A stretch of DNA of 64,000 bases. Origin: CBDFKU01 sp965248975 (GTDB lineage: Bacteria; Chloroflexota; Dehalococcoidia; Lucifugimonadales; JAGWBF01). The stretch covers positions 62,001 through 126,000 of the forward strand of contig CBDFKU010000017.1 in NCBI GenBank assembly GCA_965248975.1, written 5' to 3'. The position numbers and the translations under genes were made by a program. The notes under the pieces were generated by a model, which had not been told where the DNA came from, did no database searches, and saw nothing but the letters and a program-made list of their open reading frames with translations. Below are positions 54,296 to 63,067 of the stretch, in pieces (the first letter of the stretch is position 1; each line of letters starts with the position of its first letter).

Positions 54296-57200
54296 CTACC
54301 CCGCCGCGACCGTCTGTATCTGCTCCCTGAAGGCCATCAGCCGCTCAAGGACCGTCACCAGGCCCTCTTTCTGACCGTCGCCCGCCTGACTCACCCTCAC
54401 GTGTACCTGGGTGTTGCCCACCCGGACCAGGGGCCCAAGGGCCTTCTCCAGTGCCAGCCTGGCTCCGCCCACCTCGTCCTGTAGAGTGAGGGTCACGGTG
54501 GCGCCCTTCTGGACTACGGACTCTACTGCCGCCTCTCCGGCCAGCAGCTTCATCTCTACCATATAGAGCAGGTTGTCGACCACCTGGGGAATGGGGCCGA
54601 AGCGGTCCCGCAGCTCCTCGCGGGTATCGTCGACCTCATGTCGCTCCTTTACCCGCGTCATGCGCTGGTAGATGGCCAGCCGGGTAGGCAGGTGAGCGAT
54701 GTAGCTCTCGGGAATGTAGGCGGACAAGTCGAGGCTTACCCGGGCCTGGCCCTGGGGCTCTGCTTCTGCGGGCACTTCGAAGTTCCGGCCGGCCTTGATC
54801 TCTGACACTACCTCGTTGAGCAGCTGGGTATACAGGTCGAACCCCACAGCGTGGATATGGCCGCTCTGCTCGGAGCCCAGGACGTTACCGGCGCCCCTGA
54901 TCTCCAGGTCCCGCATGGCTATCCTGAAACCCGCTCCAAGCTCCGCCGCCTCCAGAATCGCCTTCAGGCGCTTGCTCGCCGCCTCGGTTATTCGTCTGCC
55001 GCTGGGCGTCAGCAGGTAGGCGTAGGCCCTGAAGCCCCCACGCCCCACCCGGCCTCGTAGCTGGTAGAGCTGCGAGAGGCCGAAGCGGTCGGCCCGGTCT
55101 ATGATCAGGGTGTTGGCGTTGGGTATGTCCAGCCCCGACTCGATGATGGTGGTGCACACCAGGACGTCCACCTCGCCGTTGGCGAACTCTACCATCGCCT
55201 GCTCTAGCTCGTCCTCGGCCATTCTGCCGTGGCCGATAGTTATCCTGGCCTGAGGCACCAACTTCGCCAGGTTGGCCGCCGCACGGCGAATGGTCTGGAC
55301 GCGGTTGTGGAGGAAGAACACCTGCCCGCCCCTCTCCAGCTCCCTCTGGACGGCCTCCTTCACCACCTCGTCTCTATATTCCGACACGTAGGTCTTAACA
55401 GGGAGTCGCTCTTCGGGGGGGGTCTCCATCGTGCTCATGTCCCGGATGCCGGAGAGGCCCATGTAGAGGCTGCGGGGGATCGGGGTGGCGCTGAGAGACA
55501 TCATGTCCACCTCGCGACGCATGCGCTTCAGACGTTCCTTGTGGGCGACCCCGAAGCGCTGTTCCTCGTCTACCACCACCAGCCCCAGGTTCTTGAACTG
55601 CACGTCCTTCTGCAGGAGTCGATGGGTCCCGATTACGATATCCACGGTGCCCAGCCTCAAGCCTTCCACCACCGCCGCCTGCTCCTTCTTGGTCCTGAAC
55701 CGGCTGAGCACTTCCAGCTTCACGGGGAAGGGGCTGAGCCTCTCGCTGAAGGTGGCATAGTGCTGTTGGGCCAGCACCGTGGTAGGAACCAGGATGGCCA
55801 CCTGCATACTGTCTCCCGCGGTCTTGAAGGCCGCCCGCAGCGCTACCTCCGTCTTGCCGTAGCCGACGTCTCCGCACACCAGCCGGTCCATTGGGCGGGT
55901 CCCTTCCATCTCTAGCTTCACTTCGTGAATGGTCCTCTCCTGGTCGGCGGTCTCTTCGTAGGGGAAGGCGTCCTCCAGCTCTTGCTGCCAGGGTGAGTCG
56001 GCGGAGAAGGCGTGGCCTTCGGCAACCTGACGAGAGGCGTACAGCTCCAGCAGCTCCTTGGCCATCTCTCGGGCGGCCGCTTTGGCCCGCTGCTTGACCC
56101 GGCCCCATTCTGGGCTGCCCAACCGCGTAAGGCTGGGCGGCTGCTCACTGGGAGCCTTGTATGGGGCCACCCTGTCGAGATGGTCGGTGGGTACGTACAG
56201 CCGGTCACTCTCGGCGTACTCCAGCACCAGGTATTCCTTCTGCTCCTCCCCCGAGTCCATCTGCTCCGTCCCGGCGAAGCGGGCGATCCCATGATCGATG
56301 TGGACGACGTATCCGCCGGGGACCAACTCCGACAGGAAGGCTTCGCGCTTGACCGGGGTCTTCCGGCTGCGCCGTCGCTGCTTGGCGGCCCCGAAAAGCT
56401 CCGAGTCGGTGAGGAGGACCATCCCGCCCCTGTCCGACGGGAGCGTCCAGCCCTCCCCCAGGCTACCGGGCAGCAGGCTGATGCTGCCGCCGGCAGGGGA
56501 GGAGTCGAGGTCGGTGAGAACCGACGCGCCAAGGCCCTCCTCTTCGGCAACTTCCGAGAGGCGACGGGTGTGGCGGCTCACCATCACGACTGCCATGCCC
56601 ACGTCCGTCCACTCCCTGAGATCCCGTCCCAGCTGGCCCAGCCTGCCGTAGTAGGGCGTGGCCGGCTGAAAGTCGAAGCCGCCGTCGGGGTCGTTCCAGC
56701 CACGCAAGGCCAAACGCTGCCGGCCTTCGACCACCCGACCGAAATCGGCCCACTCGTGCTGGGGCGACGGGAAGTTGGCGGGAAGCTCGCCCCGTGCTTC
56801 TCTGGTGGCCCGCATCTCCCCCGCCCGGTTCCCGAGGGCCATGGCTTCAGTTTCCACCTCCCCTTCTCGGTCGAGCACGAGGAGCCCCTCTGCGGGCAGG
56901 TGGTCCGGGAGGTATCCGCCGTTGAGGAGGCCGTTGTACAGGGGAAGCTCCTCCGACAGGTGCCCTGAGAAGAGGGAGTCCAGCTCCTGGCTGAATCGCT
57001 CCCGGGCCTCGGGGGTGCATCGAGTGAAGTTCAGCTGGCCAATGAGCCTCGAAGCCCGGTCCTTGTCCGCTAGGGCAGGCAGTGTCTCCCTGGCGGGAAC
57101 GATATTGACCAAATCCACCGGGCGCACCGACCGTTGAGAGGAGGGATCGAAGAAGCGAAGGCTCTCCACCTCGTCGCCCCAGAGCTCGATCCTCACTGGC

Positions 57201-57811
57201 AGGGGAAAGGACGGCGGGTATACATCCACGACACCGCCTCGGTGACTGAAGGTCCCCGGTATCTCCACTCCCTCTTCCCTCTGGTATCCCAGGTCCACCC
57301 ACCGGGTGAAGAGCTCGCCCAGCCTGACTTTCTGTCCTTTTTGGATGGTGTGGGTCGCGGCGGTAAGCCCTTCGGGCGGAAGGGTCCGCTTCAGCGCGGC
57401 GGAAACCGAAGCTATCACCAGTGGAGGCCGGCCGGCGCCGTCGTCTCCTCCGGGAGTGGCGGCACGCCATTGACCGAGAGCGTGGAGGGCCAGCATCCTC
57501 TGGTTGTTGGTGGCGGCATCGGCCACAAGGCGCTCGAAGGGCAGCACCTCGGGCTCAGGGATGAGGTGTACCGGCGAATCCTCTCCCAGATAGGACAGCA
57601 GGTAGTCCTGGAGCTTGCGTGCATCCTCGGGCCGGGGCGCGATTACCAGGATGGGCACGTCGAGCCGGTCCCAGAGGGCGGAGATGAGGAGAGGCCTGGC
57701 GGCATCGAGGGCGGCGACCCTCTGGATCATCTGGCCGGACCTCACCCCATCCTCCAGGCGCCGAAAGGTGGGATGGCCGGATATTATCTCGTGTAGACCG
57801 GTAAGACCCAT
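54296..57811 (-). CDS. mfd: Transcription-repair coupling factor
   Basis: The product has 1171 residues, full length. UvrB-like N-terminal modules (DRLDVPILVIAPRPEDARKL, SHRGGVVDVYPP) precede the RNA-polymerase-interacting domain (FLSELVPGGYVVHIDHGIAR, LVLEYAESDRLYVPTDHLD). The RecG-like translocase has Walker A RLVCGDVGYGKTEVALRAAF, VVDEEQRFGVAHKE, SLSATPIPRSLYMGL and ESGLDIPNANTLIIDRADRF. A C-terminal TRCF domain begins near RVSLDLSAYIPESYIAHLP. It removes stalled RNA polymerase at DNA lesions and recruits UvrA. Confidence 0.97.
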   Translation of the reverse strand: MGLTGLHEIISGHPTFRRLEDGVRSGQMIQRVAALDAARPLLISALWDRLDVPILVIAPRPEDARKLQDYLLSYLGEDSPVHLIPEPEVLPFERLVADAATNNQRMLALHALGQWRAATPGGDDGAGRPPLVIASVSAALKRTLPPEGLTAATHTIQKGQKVRLGELFTRWVDLGYQREEGVEIPGTFSHRGGVVDVYPPSFPLPVRIELWGDEVESLRFFDPSSQRSVRPVDLVNIVPARETLPALADKDRASRLIGQLNFTRCTPEARERFSQELDSLFSGHLSEELPLYNGLLNGGYLPDHLPAEGLLVLDREGEVETEAMALGNRAGEMRATREARGELPANFPSPQHEWADFGRVVEGRQRLALRGWNDPDGGFDFQPATPYYGRLGQLGRDLREWTDVGMAVVMVSRHTRRLSEVAEEEGLGASVLTDLDSSPAGGSISLLPGSLGEGWTLPSDRGGMVLLTDSELFGAAKQRRRSRKTPVKREAFLSELVPGGYVVHIDHGIARFAGTEQMDSGEEQKEYLVLEYAESDRLYVPTDHLDRVAPYKAPSEQPPSLTRLGSPEWGRVKQRAKAAAREMAKELLELYASRQVAEGHAFSADSPWQQELEDAFPYEETADQERTIHEVKLEMEGTRPMDRLVCGDVGYGKTEVALRAAFKTAGDSMQVAILVPTTVLAQQHYATFSERLSPFPVKLEVLSRFRTKKEQAAVVEGLRLGTVDIVIGTHRLLQKDVQFKNLGLVVVDEEQRFGVAHKERLKRMRREVDMMSLSATPIPRSLYMGLSGIRDMSTMETPPEERLPVKTYVSEYRDEVVKEAVQRELERGGQVFFLHNRVQTIRRAAANLAKLVPQARITIGHGRMAEDELEQAMVEFANGEVDVLVCTTIIESGLDIPNANTLIIDRADRFGLSQLYQLRGRVGRGGFRAYAYLLTPSGRRITEAASKRLKAILEAAELGAGFRIAMRDLEIRGAGNVLGSEQSGHIHAVGFDLYTQLLNEVVSEIKAGRNFEVPAEAEPQGQARVSLDLSAYIPESYIAHLPTRLAIYQRMTRVKERHEVDDTREELRDRFGPIPQVVDNLLYMVEMKLLAGEAAVESVVQKGATVTLTLQDEVGGARLALEKALGPLVRVGNTQVHVRVSQAGDGQKEGLVTVLERLMAFREQIQTVAAG

Positions 57812-57841
57812 CGGTTTTATTGTGCGCTCCCATGCCTAAAC

Positions 57842-57866
57842 GGGGTACTGTCCCAGACAGTACCCC
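57842..57866. terminator. Perfect intergenic hairpin between MoaD-like gene and mfd
   Basis: GGGGTACTGTC and GACAGTACCCC pair perfectly around CCA. On the minus strand GTTTAGG follows, a weak T-run. It probably separates the MoaD-like operon from mfd. Confidence 0.5.
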
Positions 57867-57913
57867 TGAGCTACTGATTTGATGGCCGCCGGTGCGGCCC
57901 TTTCGGAACTATA

Positions 57914-58198
57914 CTACGAGCTAGGTTCCAACTCGCTCCCGCCGCCGATGGCCGGCACGAAATGGACCTCGCTGTCGTCACCGACCTTGTCCAGCAGCCC
58001 CATGCGGCCGACCTCGCCGTCGATGGATACTGCTATGCTGGGCATCAGTCTGCCGTCCTCCACCAACCGCTCCTTCATCCCGGGGTACAACGCTTCTAGC
58101 CGGTCGATGATACGGCGTACCGTGGTCTCCTCTACGGTGACTTGCTTGACGCCGCCGGTCACCGGTAGAAGCATGGTGGGTATATACACCGTGGCCAC
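57914..58198 (-). CDS. MoaD/ThiS-type ubiquitin-like sulfur carrier, with C-terminal extension
   Basis: The product has 94 residues with a beta-grasp pattern: VYIPTMLLPVTGGVKQVTVE, VRRIIDRLEALYPGMKERLV, SIAVSIDGEVGRMGL and VHFVPAIGGGSELEPSS. MoaD and ThiS proteins work through a terminal Gly-Gly. Here the Gly-Gly-Gly is followed by seven more residues (SELEPSS), so it would need trimming or works differently. GTG 58198 lies 3 bp after the molybdopterin oxidoreductase stop, so the two are one operon. A role in molybdopterin sulfuration or in modifying the oxidoreductase is inferred. Confidence 0.82.
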   Translation of the reverse strand: MATVYIPTMLLPVTGGVKQVTVEETTVRRIIDRLEALYPGMKERLVEDGRLMPSIAVSIDGEVGRMGLLDKVGDDSEVHFVPAIGGGSELEPSS

Positions 58199-58201
58199 GC
58201 T

Positions 58202-60496
58202 TTAGCCCTTCCCGTTCTCCCAGAGCGCCTCCAGCACCTTTCCGGGACTCATCGGAAGCTCCTGCATCCTTACTCCGGTGGCGTCGTGGATAGCGTTGGC
58301 GATGGCAGCCATGGGCGGTACGATAGGCACCTCGCCTACTCCCCGCGCCCCATAGGGGTGCCCCGGGTTGGCTACCTCGACGATCACTGTGTCGATCATG
58401 GGCAGATCGAGGCTGGTAGGCATCCGGTAATCCAGGAGGCTGGAGTTCATCATCTGGCCCCGGTCGCTGAAGAAGTACTCCTCGTTAAGGGCCCACCCGA
58501 TGCCCTGGACCACGCCGCCCTGCATCTGGCCCTCGACGTAGCTGGGGTGGATCGCCTTGCCTGCGTCCTGAATGGCCGTGTATCGCAGAATATCTACTTT
58601 GCCCGTGTCGGTGTCCACTTCCACGTCCACGATGTGGATGGCGTAGGAGTTGCCGACCCCGCCGGGATCGACACTGGCGCTGCCCACTACGGCGCCTCCG
58701 GTGGAGAATGCTGTCTTCATGTGGCTCGCCAGCTCTTTGAAGGTCATCTTCAGCTCGGGGTCCGAGCGGTGAGAAATTACCGCCTGGGTGGCGTCGTACT
58801 CTACCTCTTCCACCGCCGTTTCCCAGATCCGGGCCGCCCGTTCCCGCATCAGGCGTTTCACCTCTTCCGCGGCCTCGACGGCGGCGATGCCAGTGGCGAA
58901 GGCGGTGCGGCTGCCTCCTGTGACTGCAGTGAATCCCACCGAGTCGGTGTCGACCACCGTCGGCTTTACGTCCTCATAGGCGATGCCCAGCGCCTCAGCG
59001 GCCTGCATGGCTATGGAGGCGCGGGTGCCGCCGATGTCCACCGAGCCCTCGATCAGGCTCACGGTGCCGTCGAAGTTGACCTTAATGGTGACGCTGGACT
59101 GGAGTCCACCGTTGTTCCAGAAACCCGATGCGACGCCCCTGCCGCGGCGTTTGCCCGGATGGGGTGCCTTGTAGTGGTCGTGGTCCTTGGCGGCCTCCAG
59201 ACACTCGACGTTGCCGACCCGCCGGAGGGCAGGGCCTTCGACTTTGCGGGTCCCTTCTTTGGCGGCGTTGAGCAGGCGGAACTCAAAGGGGTCCATCCCA
59301 AGCTTCTCGGAGATCTCGTCTACCACCGATTCTACGGCGAAAGCAGCCTGTGGAGAGCCGGGGGCGCGGTAGGCGGCCATCTTCGGCTTGTTCAGCACGA
59401 CGTCGTAGCCGTCCACCTGTCCGTTGGGGTAATCGTAGCACGAGAAGGCGCATGTAGCGGCCGCGCCCACGGCGGAGCCGGGATACGCGCCCGCCTCCAT
59501 GGCGATGGAGGCCTGGCACGCCGTCAGCCTGCCTGCCTTGGTTACGCCCATCTTCACCTTAATCGAGCTGCCTGGCGCGGGGCCGCTCCCCTCGAAAACC
59601 TCGGCGCGGGTCATCACCATCTTTACGGGCAGACCCGCCTTGCGGGAGAGCAGCGCAGCCAGGGGCTCGAGGTACAGGGGGATCTTTCCGCCGAACCCGC
59701 CGCCGATCTCGGTGGGGGTTACCTTGGTCTTGACCACCGGGTGTCTCAGGACATCTGCCACACCGTCCCGGACCATGAATGGGGCCTGAGTGGTGACCCA
59801 CATGTCCAGCTGGTCGTCCCTATTCCAGTGGGCCGTGGCCGCGTGGGGCTCGATGTAACCCTGGTGTACGGATGCGGTGTAGAACTCCCTCTCCACCACA
59901 ATGTCGGCCTCGGCGAACCCCTTTCCCACATCGCCCATCTCGTGCCGGAAGTGGCTGGCGACGTTGCTGGGCTTCTCGGAAGTGCCGCAAAGGTCGCTGG
60001 TATGCATGTCTTCGTGAAGCAGGGGAGCCTCCGCCTTCATCGCCTCCCGAACGTCCATCACGGGAGTCAACTCCTCGTACTTCACCTGAATCAGGTTCAC
60101 CGCTTCTTCTGCAACATGGGAGTCGATGGCGGCCACCGCGGCCACCGCATGACCCCTATACAGCACCTTGTCGCTGGCTAGGATGTTACCACTGGTGAAC
60201 TTGAAACTGCGGTATCCGTCGCCCAGCTCCTCCTTGGACATCGAGGCGAAGGGCAGGTCCCTGGCCGTCACCACCGCCTTGACGCCTGGGAGTGCCTCGG
60301 CTCGGCTGGTGTCGATGGACACGATGCGAGCGTGGGGGTGAGGGCTGCGCAGCACCTTTCCGTGGAGCAGACCTGTCATCTGTACGTCGGCGCCGTACTG
60401 GGCACGACCAGTGACCTTGTCCACGCCGTCGGGACGGACGGGCCGTGTCCCGACCACCTTGTATTCGACCCGGGAGAGCACTACGTTGGAAGCCAA
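58202..60496 (-). CDS. Xanthine-dehydrogenase-family molybdopterin-binding subunit, copy 1
   Basis: The product has about 764 residues. The N-terminal a/b-hammerhead domain is VGTRPVRPDGVDKVTGRAQY and LRSPHPHARIVSID. The molybdopterin domains have EPHAATAHW, GGGFGGKIPLYLEPLAALLS, YRAPGSPQAAFAVESVVDEI, GGSRTAFATGIAAVEAAEEV and DAGKAIHPSYVEGQMQGGVV. The final Glu region is PYGARGVGEVPIVPP. It hydroxylates an aromatic or aldehyde substrate using Mo. FAD and 2Fe-2S subunits are not adjacent. TTG 60496 has GGAGG at good spacing; GTG 60505 is the alternative. Confidence 0.93.
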   Translation of the reverse strand: MASNVVLSRVEYKVVGTRPVRPDGVDKVTGRAQYGADVQMTGLLHGKVLRSPHPHARIVSIDTSRAEALPGVKAVVTARDLPFASMSKEELGDGYRSFKFTSGNILASDKVLYRGHAVAAVAAIDSHVAEEAVNLIQVKYEELTPVMDVREAMKAEAPLLHEDMHTSDLCGTSEKPSNVASHFRHEMGDVGKGFAEADIVVEREFYTASVHQGYIEPHAATAHWNRDDQLDMWVTTQAPFMVRDGVADVLRHPVVKTKVTPTEIGGGFGGKIPLYLEPLAALLSRKAGLPVKMVMTRAEVFEGSGPAPGSSIKVKMGVTKAGRLTACQASIAMEAGAYPGSAVGAAATCAFSCYDYPNGQVDGYDVVLNKPKMAAYRAPGSPQAAFAVESVVDEISEKLGMDPFEFRLLNAAKEGTRKVEGPALRRVGNVECLEAAKDHDHYKAPHPGKRRGRGVASGFWNNGGLQSSVTIKVNFDGTVSLIEGSVDIGGTRASIAMQAAEALGIAYEDVKPTVVDTDSVGFTAVTGGSRTAFATGIAAVEAAEEVKRLMRERAARIWETAVEEVEYDATQAVISHRSDPELKMTFKELASHMKTAFSTGGAVVGSASVDPGGVGNSYAIHIVDVEVDTDTGKVDILRYTAIQDAGKAIHPSYVEGQMQGGVVQGIGWALNEEYFFSDRGQMMNSSLLDYRMPTSLDLPMIDTVIVEVANPGHPYGARGVGEVPIVPPMAAIANAIHDATGVRMQELPMSPGKVLEALWENGKG

Positions 60497-60830
60497 ACCA
60501 GTCACCTCCAGTGGGTGTTGAAGCCGTAATCGCAGAACGCGGAAATACCGCTATGGGAAAATTATAACATCGGATAAGTGTGATTACATCCCGGTGGGCG
60601 GAGAGGCCCACGCTCATGATGTGATTACCGAAGGGAACTATTACCTAGTGGCGACAAAGAGCGTTGCCATGTCCACGTGTGGACGGTGCCTAACTAGATA
60701 CAAATATTGTTACTCTAATTTACGCCAGCAAGTACTAGTACTCAGTCAACTCGGTGTTGGTAATTATTTAAGAAATCACTCAAAGTTGCTACCCTTTGGG
60801 AAGACAGAATCTACCCAAGGGGTGGCAGTG

Positions 60831-61304
60831 ATGGGACGACGGGAAAAGTATAGGGTGCGCTTGGACCAGGAAGACCGGGAACAACTCCAGCAATTGATTC
60901 GAAGTGGGAAGAGCCGGGCTCGTGTGATGACCCGGGCGAGGATTCTACTAAAGAGCGATGAGGGTTGGAAGGCTCCCAAGGTGTCTGAGGCCTTGGACGT
61001 CTCCGTAGGCACAGTGTTCCGCATCAAGCGGCGTTTCGCTGAAGAGGGCATGAAGGGGGCTTTGCTGGAAAGGCCCAGGCCCAGGCCACGGAGGAAGCTG
61101 GACGACAAGGGAGAGGCCCACCTCATCGCCCTGGCCTGCAGCGCCGCGCCGGAGGGCCACGACCACTGGACCCTGCGGCTGTTGGCCGGGAAAGTGGTAG
61201 AGCTAGGGTTGGTGCCCTCCATGTCCCATGAAGGCATCCGCAAGCGGCTCAAAAAAACGTTCTTAAGCCGTGGCAGAAGAAGGAATGGTGTATTCCTAAG
61301 GTGA
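60831..61304 (+). CDS. IS630 transposase N-terminal part (orfA), copy 3
   Basis: 157 residues: MGRREKYRVRLDQEDREQLQ, then helix-turn-helix DNA-binding segments. The A7 run at 61251-61257 is read CTC AAA AAA ACG. A -1 slip continues as LKKNVLKPWQKKEWCIPKV into orfB with no loss of conserved sequence. The unslipped product ends FLSRGRRRNGVFLR, an arginine-rich tail. ATG 60831 follows aaggggtggcag. Confidence 0.9.
   Translation: MGRREKYRVRLDQEDREQLQQLIRSGKSRARVMTRARILLKSDEGWKAPKVSEALDVSVGTVFRIKRRFAEEGMKGALLERPRPRPRRKLDDKGEAHLIALACSAAPEGHDHWTLRLLAGKVVELGLVPSMSHEGIRKRLKKTFLSRGRRRNGVFLR
61251..61257 (+). promoter_or_regulatory. A7 slippery site for -1 frameshift in the transposase
   Basis: Seven A residues precede CG. 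A -1 shift joins orfA to orfB. All three copies keep it exactly. Confidence 0.6.
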
Positions 61305-61963
61305 GCGCCGACTTTGTGGCAGCCATGGAGGATGTGCTGGACCTGTATGCCGAGCCCTATGACCCCCGGCGGCCGGTGGTCTGCTTTGACGAGACCTCGA
61401 CTCAGCTGTTGAGCGAGCCACGGCCGCCCCTCCCAGCGAAGCCGGGACAGCCGCGGCGACAGGACTACGAGTACCGAAGGGAGGGCACCCGGAACCTGTT
61501 CCTGACCTGCGAGCCGCTGCAGGGCTGGAGACACGTGGCCATCACCCAGCGGCGGACCCAGCAGGACTTCGCCCGTCAGATGCGTTGGTTGGTGGATGAG
61601 GCCTACCCGGAGGCCCCGGTGGTGCGAGTTGTTCTGGATAACCTGAACACTCATCGCCCGGCTTCCCTGTACGAGGCCTTTCCTGCCCCTGAGGCCCGGC
61701 GTATCGTAAAGCGGCTGGAGTTCCACCACACCCCCAAACACGGCAGTTGGCTCAACATGGCGGAGATCGAGTTCAGCGTCCTGGCCCGATCTTGCCTGAG
61801 GAGGCGTGTCCCCGATGAGGCTGCCCTCCGCCGAGAAATTCAGGCCCTGGAGGGGGAGCGAAACGCCGCCCGAGCCTCTATCCATTGGCGCTTCAACACC
61901 CAAAATGCTAGGGCGAAACTCCATCGGCTATATCCTTCAAATCACAGGTTGACTGAGTACTAG
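61301..61963 (+). CDS. IS630 transposase catalytic part (orfB), copy 3
   Basis: 220 residues: VVCFDETSTQLLSEPRPPLP, RRQDYEYRREGTRNLFLTCE, RVVLDNLNTHRPASLYEAF and TPKHGSWLNMAEIEFSVLAR supply the full DDE triad. GTG 61301 overlaps the orfA stop by 4 bp, but the continuity of the family sequence favours production as a -1 frameshift fusion with orfA. The TAG stop is made from the TA target duplication and the next host G. Confidence 0.9.
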   Translation: MSADFVAAMEDVLDLYAEPYDPRRPVVCFDETSTQLLSEPRPPLPAKPGQPRRQDYEYRREGTRNLFLTCEPLQGWRHVAITQRRTQQDFARQMRWLVDEAYPEAPVVRVVLDNLNTHRPASLYEAFPAPEARRIVKRLEFHHTPKHGSWLNMAEIEFSVLARSCLRRRVPDEAALRREIQALEGERNAARASIHWRFNTQNARAKLHRLYPSNHRLTEY

Positions 61964-61975
61964 ATTGAGTAAACT

Positions 61976-62230
61976 CTACCGCAGAAGAGCATCGTAGTCG
62001 GCATGAGACCCAATCCAGAACTAGATTAGATTGCCTTCATGCTCGACAGCCAGGGCACGGTACTGCAATCCCACTCGAACTGACCAGAAACGCCCGACCT
62101 TCTTCAGTTGTAGCGACGAATGCCTGGGGTTCGGCCGCAGGAGTTCAAAGCATCGATCTGCCAGGCGCTGCACTACTTCTGGCAACTGGTAGTAATTCCG
62201 CCAGAAGCGCGCCGTTGCGTGGTGTTTCAC
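61976..62230 (-). CDS. RelE/HigB-type toxin with in-frame UAG near the C-terminus
   Basis: ATG 62230 encodes MKHHATARFWRNYYQLPEVV, then FELLRPNPRHSSLQLKKVGR and FWSVRVGLQYRALAVEHEGN. After NLI comes TAG (62023-62021), and the same frame continues FWIGSHADYDALLR to a second TAG at 61976. Relatives read L-x-FWIGSH-x-Y at this point with W, so TGG to TAG is the simplest change. Without read-through the protein loses its last 15 residues, including the conserved H-x-x-Y end. It overlaps the antitoxin by 4 bp (ATGA). Confidence 0.82.
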
Positions 62231-62427
62231 AGGTCAGTGCAGCTTCCTCCCTTCAGGCCCTGAAGGGCTTCGTCGGCCAGGGCATCAAGCCGGCCTGCGG
62301 CCACGTCTTGCTCTAACTGTTGGTCCCAACTTGTAGCGTCGAACCCCGCGAACCAGGCACGAAACGCGGCGAGGTCCGCCTCTGACAACTGGCACACCGC
62401 TTGCTTGACTTCATCAAGCGTGCTCAT
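62227..62427 (-). CDS. Antitoxin of the RelE/HigB-type pair
   Basis: The product has 66 residues: MSTLDEVKQAVCQLSEADLA, FRAWFAGFDATSWDQQLEQD and VAAGRLDALADEALQGLKGG. This acidic helical protein commonly precedes RelE-like toxins in operons. ATG 62427 follows gaaaggta. Stop and toxin start overlap (ATGA), typical for translationally coupled toxin-antitoxin pairs. Confidence 0.85.
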   Translation of the reverse strand: MSTLDEVKQAVCQLSEADLAAFRAWFAGFDATSWDQQLEQDVAAGRLDALADEALQGLKGGSCTDL

Positions 62428-62498
62428 GGATATAGGCTACCTTTCAAATCCATCGGGCGCAAATGACGTTCACAGCAGAGGAGATTACCTAGAGCGAA

Positions 62499-63026
62499 CT
62501 ACACGTCAACTGGGCTAATGGCGTCGAGCAGACGGTCCACCAGGTCGGCCATGGAGCCGCAAGGCAACCGGCTGGCTGAGAGCCCTTGTATAGCATCGAG
62601 GTCCAACTGTCCTGAAGCCGCGTCTATCTTGGCCAGCAGGTCCCGCCAGGGTGGGTCATCGCCGGACACATCGCCATCTGGCAATGAAGCGGTGTAGAAC
62701 GCGTCGGCAGACGGGCCGGAGTACAGCACCAACGCAGGAAAAGATTCCGGGGCCAGCCCCAGTTCACTTGCCAGCGTGCGCACCGTGCTAGAGACGCCAT
62801 GCTGTCCAAAGATCACCAGGTGGTGAAACGCGGCACCGCGGGCCTCGAAGCCGATGCGGAACCGCCGAAAAGTATCATGCGCCGCCGCGTTCCGCTCCGA
62901 CACCAGGAAGATAGCACTCACCGGATGCTGGTGGTGCCCGTCTTCCGACAGGCTGCGGCACCACCGCGATAGCTTGTCCAGGTCGTGGGCGTCGGCAGGG
63001 TTGGAGACGTTTTCCGGCTCAACCAC
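62499..63026 (-). CDS. Protein of unknown function
   Basis: The product has up to 175 residues from GTG 63026 (start uncertain). HPVSAIFLVSERNAAAHDTF, AAFHHLVIFGQHGVSSTVRT and FPALVLYSGPSADAFYTASL show alternating strand and helix, vaguely thioredoxin-like, but no CxxC is present. No family was recognised. It lies between the toxin-antitoxin pair and the ester cyclase gene. Confidence 0.6.
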   Translation of the reverse strand: MVEPENVSNPADAHDLDKLSRWCRSLSEDGHHQHPVSAIFLVSERNAAAHDTFRRFRIGFEARGAAFHHLVIFGQHGVSSTVRTLASELGLAPESFPALVLYSGPSADAFYTASLPDGDVSGDDPPWRDLLAKIDAASGQLDLDAIQGLSASRLPCGSMADLVDRLLDAISPVDV

Positions 63027-63067
63027 TGGGGTCGTTACCTCGCTGGGAATTCCTTCCCGGCTGCCGG

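Larger units (their letters stand above)
60738..61960 (+). mobile_element. IS630-family insertion sequence, copy 3 (apparently intact)
   Basis: 1223 bp in plus orientation, opposite to copies 1 and 2. Same inverted repeats; TA at 60736-60737 and 61961-61962; target CTAG. It has neither of the indels seen in the other copies, so it is the best candidate for the active copy. Confidence 0.94.

Noticed and set aside
58286..60181. A 631-codon frame antisense to the molybdopterin oxidoreductase.
   Set aside because: The minus-strand gene has strong family motifs; the antisense frame is a codon-bias artefact rich in His, Val and Gly.
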